DNA of 64,000 nt, from assembly GCA_027574665.1 (NCBI GenBank), contig CM050652.1, forward strand, positions 3,390,589 through 3,454,588. Direction: 5' to 3'. The notes below the pieces were generated by a model that saw only the letters and a program-made list of their open reading frames with translations, ran no database searches and had not been told where the DNA came from. The position numbers were made by a program, and so were the translations under genes. Shown here piece by piece: positions 1 through 11,472 of this stretch (its first letter is position 1; each line of letters starts with the position of its first letter). The stretch is from Rhynochetos jubatus. Taxonomy: Eukaryota > Chordata > Aves > Eurypygiformes > Rhynochetidae.

Positions 1-295
1 AGGGCACAAAACCAGACAGCAAAACTGGAGCCTTCTGGTGTGGAGGGGTTTCCTCCCAGGGCTGTCTTTCATGGGAAAGTTCGACAGCATCTCATCCTGC
101 TCTGTCATAGAGAGTATTTTCCCACTTGTCTGCCTGAAGAATCCTTATCTTCAGTGTCCAATTTCTCTGCAGTGGAAAACAGCCTCCATCTCAGCAGGTG
201 TCTCAACGCTGTTTACAGGACACCTGTCAGCTCTTTTGGCTCCCCGTCCCCTCTGCCTCCTAATTACAAAATTGTGGATTGCTGCAGCTATGGGC

Positions 296-320
296 TTTTT
301 TTCTTTCTTTTTTTTTTTTT
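296..320 (+). repeat. T-rich simple tract
   Basis: A 25-base run of T interrupted by two C residues, inside the plexin intron. Low-complexity sequence with no function assigned. Confidence 0.85.
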
Positions 321-785
321 CTTCCTTGTGCACAAAATGTCAAATTGCAGAAATTAAAAATGTAAATGATGGCGTCTAATTAACCAGTTGACAGCAGAGC
401 ACAGCTGCGAGTGACAGTGACTGATTACCTTCCGCAAACCTTGTCCTCCAAGACCTGCCTTACCCCGGGGGGACGAAGGACATCGAAAATAGCAACTTCC
501 TTAAAGAGACATTGCTCTGCTGATGAAGCCCGATGGGCAGTGGTTCTGGGGGTTCTATATTCTATGGATAAAGCCCCCATCCTCTTGAGCGCAAGGGAAA
601 TGGTGTTAACTCCTAAGGAAAGCAGATTTTCCCCAGGCATAGTGGGGATGGGACTGCTGAAGTCTGTTGCCAAAATTGACATCAGGCCATCTTACAGTCT
701 GGGGCAAAAGGAAGATGCTGAGCAGCAGAGGAGTTACTGGGGTAGACTGGGGGAGGTGGATGATGTTAGCAATGGATGCAGATGT

Positions 786-1004
786 ATAGATTGGTTTGGG
801 TTAGAAGGGACATTAAAAACCATCTAGTTCTAACCCCCCTGCCATGGGCAGGGACACCCTCCACTAGACCAGGTTGCTCCAAGCCTCATCCAGCCTGGCC
901 TTGGACACTTCCAGGGATGGGACATCCACAGCTTCTCTGGGCAACCTGTTCCAGTGCCTCCCCACCCTCTCAGTGAATAAATTTTTTCCTGATATCTAAT
1001 CTAA
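786..1004 (-). mobile_element. CR1 LINE 3' fragment
   Basis: Reading the minus strand gives the CR1 3' UTR and tail. The + strand shows its diagnostic complement: GGTTTGGGTTAGAAGGGACA, then a CCATGGGCAGGGACACCCTCC-like segment, then the segment encoding CCTCATCCAGCCTGGCCTTGG. The copy is 5'-truncated, as most CR1 copies are. It lies antisense to PLXNA2 inside an intron. Several substitutions in the tail suggest moderate age. Confidence 0.9.
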
Positions 1005-1482
1005 GACTGGAGACTAGTACATAAAATGTACTAGTGTGAATGGTGCAAGTAAGCATGCAAGGGTTTGGTTTCTTTCTGTGGGAGTGAAATCCTGAGCTCT
1101 CAGTGGACAGTGAAATCTGTGGAACTTCTCTGCAAGACTGGAGGAAGGACAAAAGCCCTTGAAGGTCTGACAGAGGAATCCAGCATCAATAGCTACTGCC
1201 TACTTGCACGGAGAAAGTTTACAGGATGCTTTTTGGGACTTCAGTATCAGAAGAGGGTTGAGTGAATACAGCCCACATCTCCTACTCAGGAATTGTGCTT
1301 CAGTAATTTCCACTTTGGCTAAATCATCTCCCTTGCTGTAGAAGAAGAGCATGACCAGTTACATCACTGATGCACCAGAAGAGTCCTAGAGTGCTGTGTT
1401 CTTTCTCCTTATTGTTGGTGGCTTTCATCTCTTGACTCCCTACTCTCAGCCCAAAAGAAACACTTGTATTTCTCTCTCTCAG

Positions 1483-1633
1483 GTACTACTCAGACATCGC
1501 CAAAATGCCAGCTATCAGTGACCAGGACATGAACGCGTACTTGGCTGAGCAGTCCCGCATGCATATGAACGAGTTCAACACTATGAGTGCGCTCTCAGAG
1601 ATATACTCCTACGTTGGCAAGTACAGCGAGGAG
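1483..1633 (+). CDS. PLXNA2: Plexin-A2, penultimate coding exon (partial gene)
   Basis: Plexins are single-pass receptors for semaphorins. Their cytoplasmic part is a split GAP domain acting on Rap/Ras-family GTPases and controlling axon guidance. This exon encodes 50 complete codons beginning YYSDIAKM; its first base completes a codon split by the upstream intron. The conserved class-A block [18 protein letters not shown] is present, followed by [15 protein letters not shown] and the ending YVGKYSEE. The MHMNEF spelling matches PLXNA2 as I remember it, rather than PLXNA1 or PLXNA4. Flanking splice signals are strong: a pyrimidine tract plus AG before the exon, and GAG|GTAAGTA after it. This region packs as C-terminal helices of the GAP fold and holds no catalytic arginine finger. 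The frame is intact. The class-A assignment is very secure; the A2 paralogue call rests on recalled sequences. Confidence 0.95.
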
Positions 1634-2389
1634 GTAAGTACCTTGGAGTGGGAGGAGCAGTTCCCTGCAGGGTCCCACTGCAGGACCGTGGGACAGCCCA
1701 CTCATTCCCACAGCCCAGCATGTGTCACAGATGCCTGTTTTCATCCTGGCTAGGGGGATGGTGGATTTAAGGAATGAAAAGCAAGGCCTGGAGTCTGGAA
1801 AGGGAAGGTCTGGTATTATTGGTCTCCCCACTATTCTTCCATCTAATATCCCTGTTATTTTTCTCTCCTTTTGTTTACCAATCAGATGTAGCTGTTCTGC
1901 AGTAGTTGATGGTCAGATGTTAGCTTGCTGCAGAGGAGCCCTACATGAGCTCTGCATCACATGTGACCTAAAGTTTTTTACACATATGTGCCCAGTGCCC
2001 ATAGAACACCCAAGAATGGTCCAGAAAGCATGACAAAGGACTTAAGGGTGACCAGCATGGTTCTATGTGTTGAAGACTGTGTGAGCCCCCTTAGGGCATC
2101 TCAAGTGGCATGGCAAGGTGATGAATAAAGCTACCAAATAAGTGATCTCCGAGATAAGAATCCATTTGATCGGTCGCAATCTAGGGGTCTGCATTTAGTC
2201 AGATCAACCCCAAACTGCTTGCCTAGTTCCAAGCTGGCTGACTGACTTGCTTTGCATGATCTAAGCTACACCTGGGGCCTACTTTAGAGAAGGCTGACCC
2301 TCATCTGCTGCGGTAACATGCTAGACCCAGTTCTTTGGGGAAAAAATAAATATTAAATCCCTATCACTTCTTTCTCCTTCCTTTTCCAG
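1634..2389 (+). other. PLXNA2: PLXNA2 last intron
   Basis: A 756-base intron with the donor GTAAGTA and the acceptor TCCTTCCTTTTCCAG. I see no mobile element or RNA gene in it. The open frames inside it show no similarity to anything I recognise. Confidence 0.9.
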
Positions 2390-2485
2390 ATTCTCGGAGC
2401 CCTTGATCAAGACGACCAGGCTGGGAAACAGAAACTTGCCTACAAACTTGAACAAGTCATAACCCTCATGAGCATAGACAGCTGA
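2390..2485 (+). CDS. PLXNA2: Plexin-A2, terminal coding exon with stop
   Basis: The exon encodes 31 residues followed by TGA at 2483-2485. It starts in phase 0 directly after the acceptor CCAG, continuing the frame of the previous exon without a split codon. The tail reads ILGALDQDDQAGKQKLAYKL and then EQVITLMSIDS. This matches the end of vertebrate PLXNA2, including the KLEQVITLMS helix that closes the cytoplasmic GAP domain and the short free Ser-Asp-Ser-type C terminus. The residues ALDQDDQAG differ slightly from the mammalian sequence as I recall it, which is normal divergence. Together with the exon at 1483-1633 it gives the last 81 complete codons of a protein usually about 1,890 residues long. 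No sign of pseudogenisation. Confidence 0.95.
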   Translation: MLGALDQDDQAGKQKLAYKLEQVITLMSIDS

Positions 2486-2605
2486 GAACTGTCCTGCCAG
2501 GGACACCCTGGGAGGGATAAACCAAGTCGTGCCTCACTCAAGATCATCATCTTTACCAAGTGCAAGTTTTGATCGGCTGTAAGCAGAGTCACCTGAACAG
2601 CGCTC

Positions 2606-2626
2606 CTCTCTCTCTCTCTCTCTCTC
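2606..2626 (+). repeat. (CT)10 microsatellite
   Basis: An uninterrupted CT dinucleotide run just after the plexin stop codon, inside the 3' UTR. It could bind polypyrimidine-tract proteins in the transcript, but that is inference only. Confidence 0.95.
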
Positions 2627-4596
2627 ATTTCTTTCCCTTTCGAAATTGATGGACAGTGACAAAGCCCCAGGGGTTAAAAGAAAAGGCTGCAGAGGAATCT
2701 TGGCTCTGGGGACATCAAGACATTTGGGTGGAGCTCTCCTTTTCACAGCTTCCCCTCTGCCTTTGCCCTAGAGAAAAACTATTACACACACAAAAAAGCC
2801 CCACAAACCCTCCCCCAACATCACATCATCACTCTGCAGATGGGAAATTGGGAGGTAACTTCTGTCATGCTGCTTTAACTGCTCTCCAAGGGCTGTAGCC
2901 TCTGGAGCGGACATGGAAATGAACTCAGTATTACTAAAGGTCTCCCCAAGGGGAAGGCAGCCTGCCTGCAGGGATCCTGGAGGGCAGGAGCAACTCGAGA
3001 TCCTCTCCTGCAGAGCCATTGCAACTCTATCTCTTGATAGTGACCCACTGGGAGAGGAACCCCAAGGCTCCCCGAAAAATGCCACAGCTGCGTCCAGAGT
3101 GGGACCATTGTGGCTTTTATCTGCCTGGGCAAACAGCAGTGTAGCTGCTCTTGTGGGGCAGGGGTCCCAAGGCAGGTCAAAGAGGGGAGGAGGAGACCGA
3201 TGCTCCCCTGCCCATGTGTTTCATATGGTTATTCTTATTTTTCAAAGAGACCTGTGTCCCCCTCCGTCTTTCCTATTGTGTCCTGTTGGTCGTAGCACTG
3301 CGGCAAAAATGCTCTCTCTGCTCAGTGGCATCCCGTCAGTGGTGGTTCTGTTCCTTCTGGCAATGGACAGCAAAGCATCTCCGTCGTTCCCACCTCAGCT
3401 TGGAAAGCAAGAGCCACAAGTCTCATTTCGTTCCAGGCAAGGAGCTCGGCCTCAAAAACCAACCCGAGGGATTCTTTTTCAAGCTGTTAGTTCTTTCCGT
3501 TTTGTTTCCTTAACTGGAAGAAAGCTGTTGTTTTCTCATGGTGGTATATCAGAAGGATATTGAAGGACTTGCCATGAAGCACAGTGGTGCATAGGACTGA
3601 TGGTAAAAACCTTCCTTCAAAGCCACTCCTAAGAGGAAATGTCGCCACACATTTTGGAAGGAAATCTTGGAGGAAATCCAACTGAAACACTGCAAAATGT
3701 TCTTCTACCTAGATACCCCCAGCCGAACTGCATGTCTTCTGGAGGTCTCTGAACCGCTGTAAACTCATCTGCCTTTTGGTGCCGACTCCTGGCCTTTCCT
3801 CTTCTCCATTTCTGGAACCAACAGGCCTTGCTGAAGGTACAGTTGCTGCCTGGGAAGGATTTTCTCCCTCTTTGCACTTTCTATCCCTTCAGAGATCACT
3901 GTTACCATGGGACATTTGTGGGTGTTCCCTGTCCTATCCTCTGCTCAGCTCCTCCTGATCAACATCTCAACCTCTTTCACGGCCAACCAGAGAGGAGTGA
4001 GCTCCTGTGTCTTTTCTGTGTTTGGCTGTTTTGTTCATACAGCTGCCAGCCTGGATAACACCAAGGTTCAGCACAGCGGGAGACCTGCAGGGTCTGGAGA
4101 ACCTTGCATCTTGCACACCATGGAGGCAAGAGCTGGGTCTGCATTCATCTCACCAGAAATGAACAGTGCTCACTAGCAGATGGAGAAGTGATGCCACGGA
4201 GAATCAGCCCACGTCCATCTCCCACCATCCTCAGAGCTACAGCTTGGATCTACTTTGCACCTGGAGGGAGGAAGGGGTAAAGACAGGGAGTGTAAATTGA
4301 TTACAGAACGAGCGCTTTTGGTTTTATCCATGCCTCTTGCTAGCAAACCAGAACCTCTTGAGAGCAGCGGATCATGAGTGCGTGTAAAGGGGGATGTGGT
4401 GCAAACGGGAGTCAGTCAGCAAGCGGGTTTCCTTCAGCCAAGCAGACACACTTGTAGGCGAGTGTTTCTAAAATCGTTTAAAGAACAGCAGTCCAAAACT
4501 GGATGTATGTGTGGGGAGAATATCACAAGATACAAAGAAACAGCAAACCTAGGGACACGTCTTGGTTTTAAAACCCCAGACATTTCTCTCTTGATT

Positions 4597-4654
4597 ATAA
4601 TTATTATTATTTTGTGTGTGTGCGCGTGTGTGTGTATCTGTGTGCGTGTGTGCG
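4597..4654 (+). repeat. ATT and GT/GC-rich compound microsatellite
   Basis: A short ATT trinucleotide run passes directly into a GT run interrupted by GC and ATCT units. It lies inside the 3' UTR. The alternating purine-pyrimidine GT/GC stretch is a potential Z-DNA former. Confidence 0.9.
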
Positions 4655-4946
4655 TTCTTTCCTTTTTAATTTTGCTTGCTTTCTGTTTAATTGCTGAGCT
4701 GATGGACTCATCATGCACCTTATGGACATCTCAGCATTTTTAAGAGGCCTGCGCATTGGGGATGATTTGGGTTTGGTTGGTTCTGCCATGATTTTGTTGA
4801 TCCATTTAGTAATGTTGGCGCATGTTCCAGATCCATTGATTATGGCTGTGAAAGTGGGGTGGAAGTCCCACCAGAGCCAGCGGTAAGAAAATTACAACAA
4901 CACCACGAACACAATATTTTTTATAAGTACATAAAAAAGGAAAATT

Positions 4947-4964
4947 AAAAAAAAAAAAAAAAAA
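4947..4964 (+). repeat. Poly(A) tract, 18 bases
   Basis: An uninterrupted A18 run inside the inferred 3' UTR. No retroelement body was recognised upstream of it. Confidence 0.9.
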
Positions 4965-5351
4965 GGAAGAAACCAAAGGTTTTGACAAACAAAGTGCCAC
5001 AAAAGATAAATATGGACCCTATTGTCATGCCTTGTACTCACAGCTGGATGGTAGGAGTCTAAGGACAAATGGCTGGCTTGGAGGGAAGTGGTTATGAGTG
5101 ATGGGCTGTACTGCCTGGACATGCGCACATGAAAGGAAGAAGAAGCTGTTTAAAACAAACAAAAAAGAGGTATCAAAGTGAACTGGTGTAATCCTGCACT
5201 GTTACAGAAGTCAGAGGAACACCGCAGGGGAAATTTGAGACTCACCCTGTTTCTTTTCGATGTTTTCAGGGCTGTGATTTTGTTTTCTTACAGTTGTTTT
5301 CCATTGTTGTTATTTTATTTCTTCTTGCTGGTACGGAGTTCTTCATCTGTA

Positions 5352-5365
5352 ATATATATATATAT
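5352..5365 (+). repeat. Short (TA)n tract
   Basis: About seven TA units within the T-rich part of the inferred 3' UTR. Confidence 0.85.
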
Positions 5366-7990
5366 TTTTCAAGAAAAACTTGAACACCTCAGAGACACTG
5401 AGAATGAAACACTTAGGGGAAATGGGAAGCGCTGTGAGATTGGTGTCTTAACCCTTCCCAAGTTCCCATTTAGGCATTTACGTTTTCTCTCCGCTGTCTT
5501 CTTTCCCCCCACCCCCAGGATTTGAAAGAAAAATCTGTATTTTGCTTCTTTTTCATCTCCTCTTTTCTTTTTGCTTTTCTTTATTTGGTGTTTGAGCTGG
5601 TTTTGGTTCCTGCTTGGAAAATGTGCCAGAATCGTGATGTAAATGCGTGGGCTTCCTCCCCTGTCCCCTTCAGTGCCCTCCCCATTTCCAACCACTTTCC
5701 CAGCATTCCCTAATCTATGAGAGGTCTTGGCATCTTTCTTCCCAGCCTCACCTGTTGAACTAACTATTTTTTAAGTGCATGTAAAATACAACTAAAAACA
5801 AAGACACAAGCAGAAGAATGAGCCCTACTACAACATGGATACGTTCTTTTTCTCTTCCTTTGACTTGTTTCCTCCCTCCTCCCTTTCCATACTTGACCAA
5901 AATTGCCAATAAGTGGTATTCCACACTGGTTTTCAAGCCACATGGAGAGAACTGGAGCCAAAGTCCCTAGAAGTCAATGGATAGGCTCCTAATATCCAGA
6001 ATATGCCAGATGATAGGCTGATCTTTATGGGTATTTCTCAAACACTGCAATCAAGCTGACACTTGCAGCACCATTAGAAATGGGGAAAGGGAACTCATGA
6101 AAACTCTCTGTGGACCTGCTCAGAGATCTAAGATTATTTCTTCACTGCAGAGTTTACTCTAGGACTTTGTGCCTGGGCTAGGGGAGCAAAAGGTGAGCAG
6201 CCCTTCTGCAAACACGTCGTGTCCTCCCTGTGACTGTACTCACCTCTCAGTGTCAGTGATCTGAGACGTAATCCATCATGTCATGTGCTTTTGCAGACTG
6301 AGCCTTCCGGTAAACACTGTTGTGGTAAAAGTTGCATGTTACCTGGAAGAAGGTGCTAAGAGATTGTTAGCATTTGAACAGGCAGCACAGGAGAACTGCT
6401 GAAAAGGAGAAATGCAGCCACCCAAGGGCACCTTGCCCTAATCCTTCTCACTCTTCATTCTGTCCTGAATATATCTGAAGGTTTGGTCCACTCCAACACA
6501 CACCAGCCTTGCTCTGCTAGGTAAGAGGGCTATGCCAATTTTCTCATCTGTAGCTTTACCACTGTAGTTGTCTTCTCATAACTCTTTGACGCTGGAAAAC
6601 ATAAAAGATTGTGATGGCATGAAGGAGATTTATGAGCGAAATTTTGATTGGTATTTTCTTTAACTGAAAAGTGATTACCAAAGTTAGAAGAACTTGTGCA
6701 TTAGCCCACAGGGAGGTGTTTACCATGAAGGGAGAAACACCGAACAAACCACACAATGGTCGTAATTATTTTTAATAATGCTATTGAAAACTGATAGATA
6801 CAGACCGTTAAGAGTCCAGTGGCTACTTTCACTGTTGAGTCAGCCAACAAAAAGATTACCCACCCCTTCAACATTTCCTAAAGGGTGGGATTTCTGTGAT
6901 GTCACAACCCAAGCACAAACCAGAGGAAAATGGTTTAAAAGTAAACAAAACACAAAATATAGATCTGTCCTTCCCTAAGGCTTTAGTGACATGTTTTTGC
7001 AAGGAACAATACATTTATGTCTCCACAAAGGACCCTCAAGTTCAAGGATAATCTCACACCAAAAAGAAATGTCTGGGCTGCTGGAGATGACCAGGACTGT
7101 TCTCTCACATCACTAAGGCATCACTAAAACATGCTTCATCCTTCCTAGCAGCCTGTAGAAGAATTATGCATGAAGCAGATTCATCTGATTGATAGTGTGG
7201 AGATACTGCTTGATGCTGTAAAATGAATGAGAGACAGGAATAAAACTGGCCCTGCTCCTCAAACTCCTGGGGTAGGCTCTGGTGTGTAAGAGGTTTGCTC
7301 CTCCATAGAAATCTGTTGCTTTCTGCCGTGCCATTGTGGATGTGGGAAGATGCCATGACCAGATAAGAAATTTGCCAGGACCCCATCAGTCCCAACAAGG
7401 TGGTTTTAGTCCCTTTCTTCTCCTTGGTTCAGTATTTAGCTGAAGAAGCCAAACAGCAGACAATGTACAGCTATGTGCATGTGAGCCACAACAGGTTTGA
7501 GTGGCTCAACAAGAGTTGCACCCAGGAATCCCATTTTGCATATCCCTCATGCTTGAATGAGGAAATCAGTATAAAAATCCAGCTCTCAAATCAGTGTGTT
7601 ACCTAAACTCTTTTCAAATCCTGTCCTGGGATGACCAGGGCAGCCCAGGAATGGATCTCTTCCTCCAAACTAGGGAGCTAGCTATTTACACAGTCTTAGT
7701 AGATTGTGTTTATGCCTCACCTTGACAGCTGTTGGGTAGAGAAGTATTGGCATAGCCACGGTGGTGCCAGGACAACTTGCGCTGTGCATCTGACAAGTAG
7801 TAAAAGAGTTGTCCTCCAGGGCTGGTGGAGGTCTTGGGGTATCCTAGCGCTTGCCACCCAAACTTGGTGTGCTGTGGAGCAGGCAACTGATGAAGCAAGT
7901 GAACCTCAACGTCATGGTGTGAACCTCAGGCTCCTGGCCATTCACAGCCTGAGTTTCCCTGCTTTACACCCAATGTTTTTCCCCTTTCAG

Positions 7991-8127
7991 AGTATCATAG
8001 AATCACAGAATGGTTTGTGTTGGAAGGGACCTTAAAGACCATCTAGTTCCAACCCCCCTGCCATGGGCAGGGACAACCTCCACTAGACCAGGTTGCTCAA
8101 AGCCTCATCCAGCCTGGCCTTGGAGAT
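7991..8127 (-). mobile_element. CR1 LINE 3' fragment
   Basis: The + strand begins with the complement of the CR1 terminal octamer region (ATAGAATCACAGAATGG), then the GGAAGGGACCTTAAAGACCA block. It breaks off after CCAGCCTGGCCTTGGAGA. The copy is antisense to PLXNA2 and lies inside its inferred 3' UTR, so the mature transcript would carry antisense CR1 sequence. Little divergence from the family consensus suggests a fairly young copy. Confidence 0.95.
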
Positions 8128-8390
8128 ACTAGGGAGGAACTATCATTAGGTATCCAAGTATGACTGGGTCCATGGAGTCCTGCAGTTTTCCCTCACTTTT
8201 GTCACTGCACAATGCCCCTTCCTCCAAAGAAGTTGTGTTGTCTTACAGAGGTAGCTGCTTTGTGGAGAATACTTTGAATATGGAGCTTGTCCACCATGCC
8301 TTATTTGAGATGGCTCAGTTCACTACACTGTTAGGGAAGCACCCAAGGGAACACAGGCTTACAGCAGTGAATTAATTTGTAAAAGGATGT

Positions 8391-8410
8391 AAAAAAAAAA
8401 AAAAAAAAAA
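8391..8410 (+). repeat. Poly(A) tract, 20 bases
   Basis: A20 run about 140 bases upstream of a T22 run (8550-8571). The two complementary tracts could pair in the RNA as a long-range hairpin stem. Confidence 0.9.
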
Positions 8411-8549
8411 GACAAAAAATAAGATTTACACTTGGAAAAAAAATAAAACCACCAAAAATACCCCAGCGAGGATATAAAGCTGCTTAGTCTAATCAACCAG
8501 TCATGTGTGTGATTTCTGTTGTCGTTGTCGTCGTTGTTTGTTCATTGGC

Positions 8550-8571
8550 TTTTTTTTTTTTTTTTTTTTTT
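8550..8571 (+). repeat. Poly(T) tract, 22 bases
   Basis: T22 run preceded at about 8517-8540 by GTT/GTC trinucleotide repeats. Complementary to the A20 run at 8391-8410. Confidence 0.9.
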
Positions 8572-9425
8572 GTGTGTTAATCTTCTGTTCTAAAAATGGA
8601 GCGTTTACCTCAAGAAATTGTTTCTGCTTGGAAACAGATCACCTCAAAGACACTCGCAGCAGAGAGCAGTGTGCAGGGAATCTCAGTAAAGCAAACCTGG
8701 GTGTGGGAAATGGGGAAAACCAGGACATTTGGGCTCTATCAGCATTCCCTTCTCTTATGATGTGGTCTGGCATGGCTCCTTGGCTCTGAGGGCAGCAGCA
8801 GTAGGAGAGGTTGCTGTTCACTGTCAGATAGACTGAGGTACAAGAGCCAGTTGGAGAAATCAAGACACATGTCCAAGCTTGCAGTCCTTTCTGAAGTATA
8901 TTAAGAGAAACTTGGTGTTATTTAAAATTTCTATGCTGCTCTTTCTCCAGTCCCTGGAGAAAACCCACTTTCCAGCCCAGAGTGGGGTAAGGAAGCAGAG
9001 AGATTAGGTGCTAACTAAATGCTCCCAGTGTTTTCCCCAAAGAATCAAGATGAGAGGCAACTGGATTATTTAACGTCATGAGACAGGCCCTTCCTAGTGT
9101 CTGACCCTGTGTCTTGGACATACACATGAGCCCAGAAGTCTCATTCTGTTTTGCTAAAGCTTCCACCTTAAATACAAAATCAGTGTGAAAACATATCCTT
9201 TCACTACAGTGTTACTAACAGCCTCAAAGAGATGTCAAGACAGCATTAGAAAGGAGGTTGGGATCCTTTTTCTTAGGTTGTTGTTGTTGTTGGTTTGATT
9301 TTCTTTTGAATTGATCCTAGTTAAAAAAATAAATAAAATCTATACTATTTAAATTGGAATCCCGTTGTTACTTGGTAAAGGCAAAGCTTCTGTACCTTTG
9401 TTATAATTAATTGTATACCTGTGTA

Positions 9426-9433
9426 TGTAAATA
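9426..9433 (+). promoter_or_regulatory. Pumilio-type element in 3' UTR
   Basis: TGTAAATA matches the known Pumilio/FBF recognition consensus UGUANAUA in RNA. It sits about 63 bases before the inferred poly(A) signal, a common placement for functional sites. Confidence 0.4.
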
Positions 9434-9495
9434 TAAGGCATTCCTATTTTGCAGTCCAGAACAAAAAAGAAAAAAAAATCCTATTTGTAATATAG

Positions 9496-9519
9496 AATAA
9501 AGTTTATTAAAAAAATAAA
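9496..9519 (+). terminator. PLXNA2: Candidate PLXNA2 poly(A) signals
   Basis: Two canonical AATAAA hexamers, at 9496-9501 and 9514-9519, lie in an A/T-rich context ending in GAATAAAGTTTATT and an A-rich stretch. Cleavage would fall near 9515-9540. The GC content rises immediately downstream, consistent with leaving the transcript. The first is the more likely signal. Confidence 0.55.
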
Positions 9520-9520
9520 G

Positions 9521-11472
9521 AAACAAAAATGCTCCGGGCTGTGATTGCTGCTTCCTGTGGCCAAATGGAGCCAGAGAGAGGGAATTCAAGTGAAGAGGAA
9601 GCATGAGACTGGAGACCCTGTAAGTGCTCAAAGCAAGTCCCCTTCGCATGTGCACCGTAGGAGCCCTCTCCCAAGGTCAGGCTCCCCGACCATCCATAGT
9701 ACCTGCTCCAGAGTTTCCTTAGTGTTCCGGAGAGTTGGCACACGTTGACATTTTGGGCTGGGCTGGTGAAGTGTGGTGGGAAGTGAGCAAACCCCAGCTG
9801 TGTGTTCAGAGAGGGCAGTGGCTCGGGGATCAGCATGCTTATGCCAAAAAAAGACCATGAAAAGCTTTCTTCCACAAATCCAGCCCTGTTCCTGCCTGCC
9901 TGCCTGCCTTTGGGATGTCATCAGTTGTGCATTTTGAAGATGAGCGACCAGCTCACTAATTCAGGGATGCTACTGGAGGAACCATGTCCTATGGCTCTCG
10001 GAAGTCCTCAGCAGGAGCCAGCCTCTAACTCCTTGGCCATTACAGTAGAGTAGCAATCATCACGCTGGGTTTCAAACCTGGAGGAGTCCTAGGTAGGCTT
10101 AGGTGGACAAGCAAACACCCCAGCCTGCTTGCTTCTCCATCCCCAGGATGTCATGCCAGGCCTGGGGCTGCTGCTAGGGCAAGCCCTGCTTGCAGCACTC
10201 GTCGTTGGCCATGCAAATAGGGAGAAATCATCTCTCCTCTGCGTCTCTATCCTTGGCTGGAGGGAGAGGATGGTTGTCTCTTCAAAGCAGAGCGATCAAC
10301 TGCCTGTAGGCAGACCTGCAGTCCTCTCGCTGCCAGGCATGGTCTCTCGTGTTTGCATGGGTGTTCAAAGCTGACGATGTTCCCCAGGCAGTGAGAAATA
10401 CAGCCTCCATCCTACCCCTGCATCCTACCCCTGCTCTCCTCCCACACGCGGCAGGAAGGAGCGGGGGACCCTCCACTTTCTAGATAGTTTAAAGCAAGAG
10501 GGGAAAATCCATTTTCCCTTTCCCATGTCTGCTCCCCAACCACTGTGCTCCCCTTATCTTATGGTTATTATGATAATATGTCTTTCGAAAGGCTGTTGCA
10601 AAGAGTAAATCTTTAATGAAGGAGGTCAGATTCCCTGGGACTGATGGCAGGCTTGGCCAAGCCCGGGCTGGGTTTGCGCTGCGGTGACACAGGTCTGTGT
10701 GGTTTAACGTTTCAGCCTCATCATGTACCCCGAAGGACAAGAAACTTGACCTGAGACACCTCAGCTGAAGGCAAACTGGAGGTAAAAGACTCATAGGTGC
10801 TTTTCACTTCCCCTGTGCTTGAAAAGACAAACGGATATAAGCAGAGCCACATCCCTTTGGAGGTGCAAAGGAGATGTGGTGAGCCGTATACCTGCTCCCT
10901 CCTTGTGTCCCACATCCCCCAGCAGACTCACAGCCAGCGCTGCCCATAGCCACCAGCCTCCCCCTCCCCACAAAGCAGGGACAAAGCTCTTACCATCCCT
11001 GTCATCCCAAGAGCTGAGTGGTGGCATTAGCATCCTTTCCATCCTCCTCTGCCTGTGTATGCTCCCAGTGTTTCCCACTGCTCCCCTTCCCCCAGCCAGC
11101 CCTGTGTCCTTCGTTTCACTCAGCAGAGAGGAAAACAGGGTCAGGGCTGCATGCCTGGAGCTGGTGTGACTCCTGCCACGCTCCAAAGGGCTAATCCTCA
11201 GTCACCCACCAAGGAATAAGAGAGCTGGCAGGTTTTCTGGGATTTGTAGACCACGGTGCCAACACAGGGCTCGTGGAAAGCAAACACCTTTTTGCTCAAC
11301 TTGGATCTGCAAGTCTCAGCTCAATGGAGAGCATGGAAATTAAGTAAGAAAGTGGGCTTCAAAAAGGGGAGGGGCTGAAATGAAGCTCTGACAGCTTTTG
11401 AAATAGGCTTCAAGTGTCCTGGTACCTGTAAATGAGCAGCATACATACCTAATTACAATCTAAACTGAAAGC
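9521..11472. other. Intergenic, no gene recognised
   Basis: Unique-looking sequence of moderate GC downstream of the inferred plexin transcript end. It includes a (CCTG)n stretch at about 9891-9907 and a 13-base direct repeat (CATCCTACCCCTG twice) near 10407-10432. Open frames of up to 131 codons have no recognisable domain, and several overlap on both strands, as expected by chance. Confidence 0.7.

Larger units (their letters stand above)
1..1482 (+). other. PLXNA2: PLXNA2 intron (3' part)
   Basis: This is non-coding sequence upstream of the penultimate plexin exon. It ends in a good splice acceptor: a pyrimidine-rich tract (TCTCTCTCTCAG) at about 1471-1482. It holds a T-rich tract at about 296-320 and a CR1 fragment at 786-1004. 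I searched it for the preceding plexin exon, which should encode the segment just before the residues YYSDIAKM, and did not find it. Open frames here of up to 138 codons have no plexin similarity and look like chance. Confidence 0.8.
2486..9520 (+). other. PLXNA2: Probable PLXNA2 3' UTR
   Basis: About 7 kb from the plexin stop codon to a candidate poly(A) site. Support is indirect. The last 250 bases are A/T-rich with the look of a conserved mRNA end: a Pumilio-type element TGTAAATA at 9426-9433, then tandem AATAAA signals at 9496-9501 and 9514-9519. Mammalian PLXNA2 also has a multi-kilobase 3' UTR. The stretch contains a CT microsatellite, a GT-rich microsatellite, poly(A) and poly(T) tracts, and a CR1 fragment at 7991-8127. 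Earlier AATAAA hexamers at 7239-7244 and 8442-8447 could give shorter forms. A 216-codon open frame at 2913-3563 is not credible as protein. The true end needs transcript data. Confidence 0.6.

Noticed and set aside
2913-3563. 216-codon open frame on the + strand directly after PLXNA2
   Set aside because: It lies in the inferred 3' UTR, overlaps several other open frames on both strands, and has low-information composition and no recognisable domain.
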